DNA of 8,070 nt, from NCBI GenBank assembly GCA_035649175.1, contig DASRKB010000031.1, forward strand, positions 1-8,070, written 5' to 3'. Source of the DNA: SCGC-AG-212-J23 sp035649175 (GTDB taxonomy: Bacteria; Pseudomonadota; Gammaproteobacteria; Burkholderiales; SG8-39). Position 1 is the first letter of the stretch. Each line of letters starts with the position of its first letter. This document shows positions 5,802 through 8,070 of this stretch, piece by piece. Made by a program: the position numbers and the translations under genes. Under the pieces are notes generated by a model. It did not search any database and had not been told where the DNA came from. It saw only the letters and a program-made list of their open reading frames with translations.

Positions 5802-6036
5802 GTACCGGTATACGGAGTACTTCGAGAAGGAGGTGCTTCGCAAACGCCCATACATCAAGAAGGAGTGGTGCGCCCGGGTTCTCGACAAGCCGCTTAGATC
5901 CGAACCTCAAGAGAACAATCGGTATCGGTTCTGGGGCGAAGTTCCCGAACTGGAGGGCCGATACTTGAGGGTTGTGACGCTTGAGGATAAAGTGACCATC
6001 CACAACGCGTTTCCCGACCGACGGTTCAAGCCATGA
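5794..6036 (+). CDS. DUF4258-like putative toxin of a type II toxin-antitoxin pair
   Basis: This 80-residue protein reads YRYTEYFEKEVLRKRPYIKK (residues 4-23), then EWCARVLDKP, RYRFWGEVPELEGRYLRVV (43-61) and a final strand TIHNAFPDRRF. A helix with a basic face, then an edge-strand pair and a terminal R/H-containing strand, suits the DUF4258/RelE-like (BECR) fold of small RNase toxins. It overlaps the DUF2283 gene by 4 bases (ATGA at 6033-6036), a toxin-first arrangement. No good ribosome binding site precedes ATG 5794. Toxicity is inferred from the pairing and fold, not from a known catalytic motif. It could instead be a small regulatory partner. Confidence 0.72.
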   Translation: MAEYRYTEYFEKEVLRKRPYIKKEWCARVLDKPLRSEPQENNRYRFWGEVPELEGRYLRVVTLEDKVTIHNAFPDRRFKP

Positions 6037-6251
6037 AGCTGAATTACTACCCTGAAACAGACTCGCTCTATATCGATCTTTCGGAGGAGACGAGTGTCGA
6101 GACTCGGGAAATTTCCGAGGGTGTGCAGCTCGATTACGACGCCAAGGGAAATCTGGTCGGCATCGATATCGACAATGCAAGCTCGAAGGTTCAGCTCAAA
6201 GAACTCATCCTCAGCAAGCTACCCGGCAAAGTCCGCACTGTTGCCGCTTAA
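6033..6251 (+). CDS. DUF2283 protein, putative antitoxin
   Basis: This 72-residue protein is a clear DUF2283 (PF10049) member. It has YYPETDSLYIDL (residues 5-16), a variable turn, then VQLDYDAKGNLVGIDIDNAS (31-50), which is the family's Y/D-rich strand pair with GxLVGIDIxxAS. The C-terminal helix (about 52-63) would bind the partner. DUF2283 proteins are commonly encoded next to small toxin-like proteins and are thought to act as antitoxins; direct evidence for this pair is not visible here. It is translated from the ATGA overlap with the upstream gene, so coupling is likely. The TAA stop is within the R'' box GCTTAAC. Confidence 0.85.
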   Translation: MKLNYYPETDSLYIDLSEETSVETREISEGVQLDYDAKGNLVGIDIDNASSKVQLKELILSKLPGKVRTVAA

Positions 6252-6334
6252 CACGGCGGTGGTGCCGGACGCGCCGGAGCGTCCGTGCTTATTCACGCGG
6301 TGTGCTCGGCGCGCCGCACACCTCCACGTTATGC
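6246..6334 (+). other. attC site of the DUF4258/DUF2283 cassette
   Basis: R'' GCTTAAC (6246-6252) and core site GTTATGC (6328-6334) bound 89 bp, with GTGCTTATTCA (about 6285-6295) in the loop region. The core site deviates from GTTRRRY (T at position 5), but its cassette has a matching R''. The R'' here would pair with a start reading GTTAAGCGG, which is not found upstream, so this cassette's own left end has been lost or replaced. Confidence 0.85.
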
Positions 6335-6352
6335 CGCAGTGATCGGTCGGCC

Positions 6353-6382
6353 TTGACATGCTATATATGGTATAGACACAAT
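6353..6382 (+). promoter_or_regulatory. Promoter and possible operator of the RelE/XRE toxin-antitoxin operon
   Basis: A consensus -35 box TTGACA (6353-6358) is followed after 18 bases by CACAAT (6377-6382), a fair -10 box. In between lies CTATA-TATGG-TATAG (6361-6375), an inverted repeat that the XRE antitoxin may bind for autorepression. The toxin's ATG (6388) is only 6 bases past the -10 box, so transcripts from this -10 would begin at or just after it and be leaderless. A more upstream -10 (TATAGA, 6371-6376) would leave a 12-base spacer, which is too short. This is the only clear internal promoter in the window. Confidence 0.62.
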
Positions 6383-6387
6383 ATGGC

Positions 6388-6672
6388 ATGTGGCGTATTG
6401 AGGAGCATCGCCGAGTGGACGAACAGGCGTCGTCCCTCCCGCGAGATATCCTCAAGCGGCATGAGAAGTGGAAGGACATCGCGATGCTTTCTGGTCCCCC
6501 AGGCCTTCGTCTAATTAAGGGATTTCACGACGAAGCGCTTTCTGGTGAGTCGAGGGGCCATCGTTCTTCTCGTCTTGGAATTCAGTACCGAGTCATCTAC
6601 CGAACCGCCCCCGAGCAGCAGCAGTTGTTTCAGGTGATATCAATCACTGCCCACGACTATCGGAGGCCTTAG
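6388..6672 (+). CDS. RelE/HigB-type toxin (mRNA interferase family)
   Basis: This 94-residue protein has a helical N-terminal half (ASSLPRDILKRHEKWKD, about 14-30), then GPPGLRLIKGFHDEALSG (37-53), GHRSSRLGIQYRVIYR (57-72) and a final strand ending in ITAHDYRRP (86-94). This is the RelE/StbE-type pattern, in which basic residues on the RSSRLGIQYRVIY strands and the terminal HDYRR carry the RNase site. It would cleave mRNA at the ribosome unless bound by the antitoxin. The toxin gene comes first, as in HigBA, and the antitoxin ATG follows its stop without a gap. An ATG also lies at 6383 but in another frame. Start 6388 has no ribosome binding site. Appears intact. Confidence 0.87.
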   Translation: MWRIEEHRRVDEQASSLPRDILKRHEKWKDIAMLSGPPGLRLIKGFHDEALSGESRGHRSSRLGIQYRVIYRTAPEQQQLFQVISITAHDYRRP

Positions 6673-6933
6673 ATGAGCCAGTTTCGCCTCGCGAAGAAAC
6701 GCGTCGATATTTCGGTTGGTGAGTCCGTCCGCATCATTCGGGAGTTGCAGGGCCTGAGCCAGACACAGCTCGCCCGGCGCACGGGAATTCCGCAGGCTAC
6801 GCTTTCGGCAATCGAGAACGACCGCGTACGCCTCGGGGTGGAGCGTGCCAAGGTTCTTGCAAAGGCACTCAAGTGCCACCCCGCAGTACTCGTCTTTCCA
6901 GGATGGGAGTCACAGCTTGAATCTGCGGCATAA
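6673..6933 (+). CDS. XRE-family helix-turn-helix antitoxin
   Basis: This 86-residue protein has a HTH_3/XRE DNA-binding domain at about residues 17-73. The scaffold helix is SVRIIRELQGLSQTQLARRTG, with the recognition helix around IPQATLSAIENDR (39-51) and a final helix through ALKCHPAVL. It should neutralise the upstream RelE-type toxin and repress the operon from the inverted repeat near 6361-6375. It starts directly after the toxin stop; CGGAGG (6660-6665) within the toxin's end supplies a ribosome binding site. The C-terminal codons GAATCTGCGGCA run into R'', and the TAA stop is part of GCATAAC. The amino acids after residue 76 (GWESQLESAA) are not typical of the domain. Confidence 0.88.
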   Translation: MSQFRLAKKRVDISVGESVRIIRELQGLSQTQLARRTGIPQATLSAIENDRVRLGVERAKVLAKALKCHPAVLVFPGWESQLESAA

Positions 6934-7017
6934 CAACCCAGTCAACCGGACGCGCGGGCGAGCGCAGTGCACTTGCGCACGTCGGGCGGCGCGCGCCGGT
7001 TACTGGGAACGTTAGCA
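6928..7017 (+). other. attC site of the RelE/XRE cassette
   Basis: R'' GCATAAC (6928-6934) and core site GTTAGCA (7011-7017) bound 90 bp with GGACGCGCGGGCG and GGCGGCGCGCGCC inner arms. CTGCGGCATAAC (6923-6934) is the exact 12-base reverse complement of the cassette start GTTATGCCGCAG (6328-6339). Confidence 0.93.
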
Positions 7018-7046
7018 CCCATGAACATGCCAAGGAGGAACTCGGA

Positions 7047-7481
7047 ATGACCGACGTGCACGAAGGGGGCTGTCTGTGTGGCGCGGTCCGCTACACGGTA
7101 AGTAGCGCTCCGATGCGTACCATCATATGTCACTGCACCTTTTGCCAACGCCGGACCGGAAGTGCTTTCGGCTTCATGCCCTATTTCAAACAAGATCACG
7201 TGAGAATCACCGGAGCGCTGAAGTCATATGAGCATCGCTCGGACGAAAGCAACCGCCTCCTTCGGATCGAGTTCTGTCCGCATTGCGGCACTACAGTGTC
7301 GATGACCGCTGAGGTGTTTCCAGGCCTACGTGGCATAGCGGGCGGTACCTTTGACGACCGTTCTTGGATCAAGATCCATCGACATGTTTGGACACGGTCT
7401 GCACATCCATGGGTGACTGTCCCTTCGGATGTCGAGAAATTCCCAAAGACTTCCGTGGCGCAACCGCCGCAAGTCAAGTGA
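7047..7481 (+). CDS. GFA/CENP-V-type zinc protein (Mss4-like fold)
   Basis: This 144-residue protein has the zinc-ligand cysteines of the GFA family (PF04828): GGCLCGAVRY (C9, C11), CHCTFCQRRTGS (C28, C30, C33) and FCPHCGT (C77, C80). The family includes glutathione-dependent formaldehyde-activating enzyme, but most short members like this have unknown substrates, so a role in formaldehyde or thiol metabolism is only a suggestion. Length is normal. AAGGAGG (7032-7038) lies 8 bases before ATG 7047 and is the best ribosome binding site in the window. A nine-codon ORF (7021-7050) overlaps its start by ATGA. It is alone in its cassette. Confidence 0.9.
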   Translation: MTDVHEGGCLCGAVRYTVSSAPMRTIICHCTFCQRRTGSAFGFMPYFKQDHVRITGALKSYEHRSDESNRLLRIEFCPHCGTTVSMTAEVFPGLRGIAGGTFDDRSWIKIHRHVWTRSAHPWVTVPSDVEKFPKTSVAQPPQVK

Positions 7482-7495
7482 GCATCGGGTATGGG

Positions 7496-7585
7496 TGCTA
7501 ACTTCGCGGTGGACCGGACGCGCCGCGAGCCAGGGTGCCTATTCAAACGCGGTGCGGCGGCGCGCCGCTCGCCTCGACGTTAGGC
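7496..7585 (+). other. attC site of the GFA cassette
   Basis: R'' TGCTAAC (7496-7502) and core site GTTAGGC (7579-7585) bound 90 bp. GGGTGCTAAC (7493-7502) is the exact 10-base reverse complement of the cassette start GTTAGCACCC (7011-7020). The loop region has GTGCCTATTCA (about 7535-7545), shared with two other sites here. Confidence 0.93.
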
Positions 7586-7593
7586 GTCTGTCG

Positions 7594-7946
7594 ATGACGC
7601 GTCGCATTATCGCTATCGGCGGTGGCGGATTCCTGATGGAGCGAGGGCCGTCGCTTCTTGACGAGTATTTCGTCCGGACAGCGGGCGTGCGAAATCCGAA
7701 GGTTTGCTTTATCTCAACGGCAGCCGGTGATCCCGAGGATATGCTTGCGAAGTACTACAAGGCGTTCTCCCAACTGGTTTGCCGGCCATCGCACCTCGCC
7801 TTCTTCCGCAAACCGCGCCAAGGTTCCATCCCGCTAGATGGCATCGAAAGAGGGCTGCTGGCGCAAGATGCAATCTACGTTGGCGGCGGCAACACGCGTA
7901 GCATGCTTGCCGTGTGGCGCGAGTGGGACCGTAAGCTCCCCCGAAA
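7594..7946 (+). pseudogene. Peptidase-E-like (family S51) gene, interrupted by IS
   Basis: From ATG 7594 the protein reads MTRRIIAIGGGGFLMERGPS, then CFISTAAGD (38-46) and DAIYVGGGNTRSMLAVWREW (92-111), typical of the class I glutamine-amidotransferase-like fold of S51 peptidases such as alpha-aspartyl dipeptidase. The family's nucleophile serine sits in a GxSAG motif about 20 residues after the VGGGN strand. Here the frame meets the IS left end at 7947 after about residue 117, before that motif, so the product should be inactive. The frame runs on in IS sequence to a TGA at 8056-8058. It also stays open upstream of the ATG as far as 7429, but that part spans the attC. Confidence 0.82.
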
Positions 7947-8070
7947 TGTAGACAGTCTGGAAGTAGAGCTTTCTGGCACGATTGAACGTGAGGGAGGCTC
8001 GAATGAAGCGCTCGAAGTTTACGGAACAGCAGATCATCGGGGTGCTCAAGCAGGCTGAAGCCGGGGTGCC
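7947..8070 (+). mobile_element. 5' end of an IS3-family insertion sequence (partial)
   Basis: Sequence homologous to the peptidase-E-like gene stops near 7946 and TGTAGACAGTCTGGAAGTAG (7947-7966) begins, which suits a left terminal inverted repeat starting TG. A ribosome binding site and the orfA gene follow in the same direction as the cassette genes. The terminus differs from the deduced end of the element at the left edge of the window, so the two are different elements. The 3' end lies outside the window. Confidence 0.75.
8003..8070 (+). CDS. IS3-family transposase OrfA, N-terminal part (partial)
   Basis: ATG 8003 opens a frame reading MKRSKFTEQQIIGVLKQAEA and then GVP at the window edge. 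This is the typical N-terminus of IS3-family OrfA, an HTH_Tnp_1 helix-turn-helix protein that binds the IS ends; the exact form is familiar from the IS407 group. AGGGAGG (7991-7997) is a good ribosome binding site 5 bases before the ATG. Only 22 complete codons are present. Confidence 0.85.
   Translation, partial: MKRSKFTEQQIIGVLKQAEAGV

Larger units (their letters stand above)
136..7946 (+). mobile_element. Integron gene-cassette array segment (about 12 cassettes)
   Basis: Genes on one strand are separated by 59-106 bp imperfect palindromes that begin with an RYYYAAC-like R'' box and end with a GTTRRRY-like core site. Cassette starts (first base after the G of each core site) fall at 190, 838, 1585, 2150, 2615, 2813, 3691, 5065, about 5681, 6329, 7012 and 7580. 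In most cassettes the bases just after the core site are the reverse complement of the cassette's own R'' arm, as expected if each was once a free circle inserted by an integron integrase. No intI, attI or Pc is visible, and both ends are interrupted by IS elements, so mobility depends on an integrase elsewhere. Confidence 0.93.

Noticed and set aside
763..7585. A CRISPR array, because GC-rich repeats recur at intervals
   Set aside because: The repeats are imperfect palindromes of 59-106 bp between genes, differ in sequence, and end in GTTRRRY cores. They are attC sites.
7429..7593. An earlier start for the peptidase-E-like gene
   Set aside because: That part would be translated through the GFA gene's end and an attC. 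The family N-terminus begins at ATG 7594.
1..8070. A composite transposon made by two copies of one IS
   Set aside because: The deduced end of the left element (TGTTCCCCTGATT... on the other strand) and the left end of the right element (TGTAGACAGTCTGG...) differ, and the protein parts look like different IS3 subgroups. Two separate insertions are more likely.

Overview
This window is a stretch of integron gene-cassette array, cut at both ends by insertion sequences of the IS3 family. Every real gene lies on the + strand. Most are separated by attC recombination sites that end in a GTT-type core site (usually ...acGTTAGGC or close variants). There is no integrase gene, attI site or Pc promoter here, so this is an internal or distal part of the array. 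High GC, GC-rich attC stems and IS3-family elements fit a proteobacterium with a sedentary chromosomal integron. The sequence alone does not fix genus or species.

Layout. 1-135: 3' end of an IS3-family element (end of the orfB transposase and probable right terminus). 136-195: the right half of an attC whose left half and upstream cassette are gone. Cassettes then follow: (1) GNAT acetyltransferase; (2) LysE/RhtB exporter; (3) HIT-family hydrolase; (4) four-helix membrane protein whose last 14 codons lie in its own attC; (5) a 53-codon ORF that takes its stop codon from the next core site; (6) an exported protein of unknown function; (7) a cupin gene plus a SAM methyltransferase with no attC between them; (8) a DUF4304-like protein; (9) a brnT toxin remnant joined to a DUF4258-like/DUF2283 toxin-antitoxin pair; (10) a RelE-type toxin with an XRE antitoxin, behind its own promoter; (11) a GFA/CENP-V-type zinc protein; (12) a peptidase-E-like gene cut after about 117 codons by a second IS3-family element that starts near 7947 and runs off the window with the first 22 codons of orfA.

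Cassette borders were checked with an internal test: in an intact cassette the 5' end (TTRRRY...) is the reverse complement of its own R'' arm. Cassettes 1, 2, 3, 4, 8, 10 and 11 pass with 9-12 matching bases, and cassette 6 passes with one mismatch. Cassettes 5, 7 and 9 fail. These three also look rearranged: a truncated ORF without a recognisable R'', two genes without an intervening attC, and a pseudogene fused to a TA pair. Cassette 12 cannot be tested because the IS removed its 3' end.

The genes do not form one pathway. They are typical independent cassette cargo: small-molecule modification and export, two toxin-antitoxin modules that probably stabilise the array, and several proteins of unknown role. 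Except for the TA modules and the cupin-methyltransferase pair, each gene stands alone in its cassette. Only the RelE/XRE cassette shows a recognisable promoter of its own.
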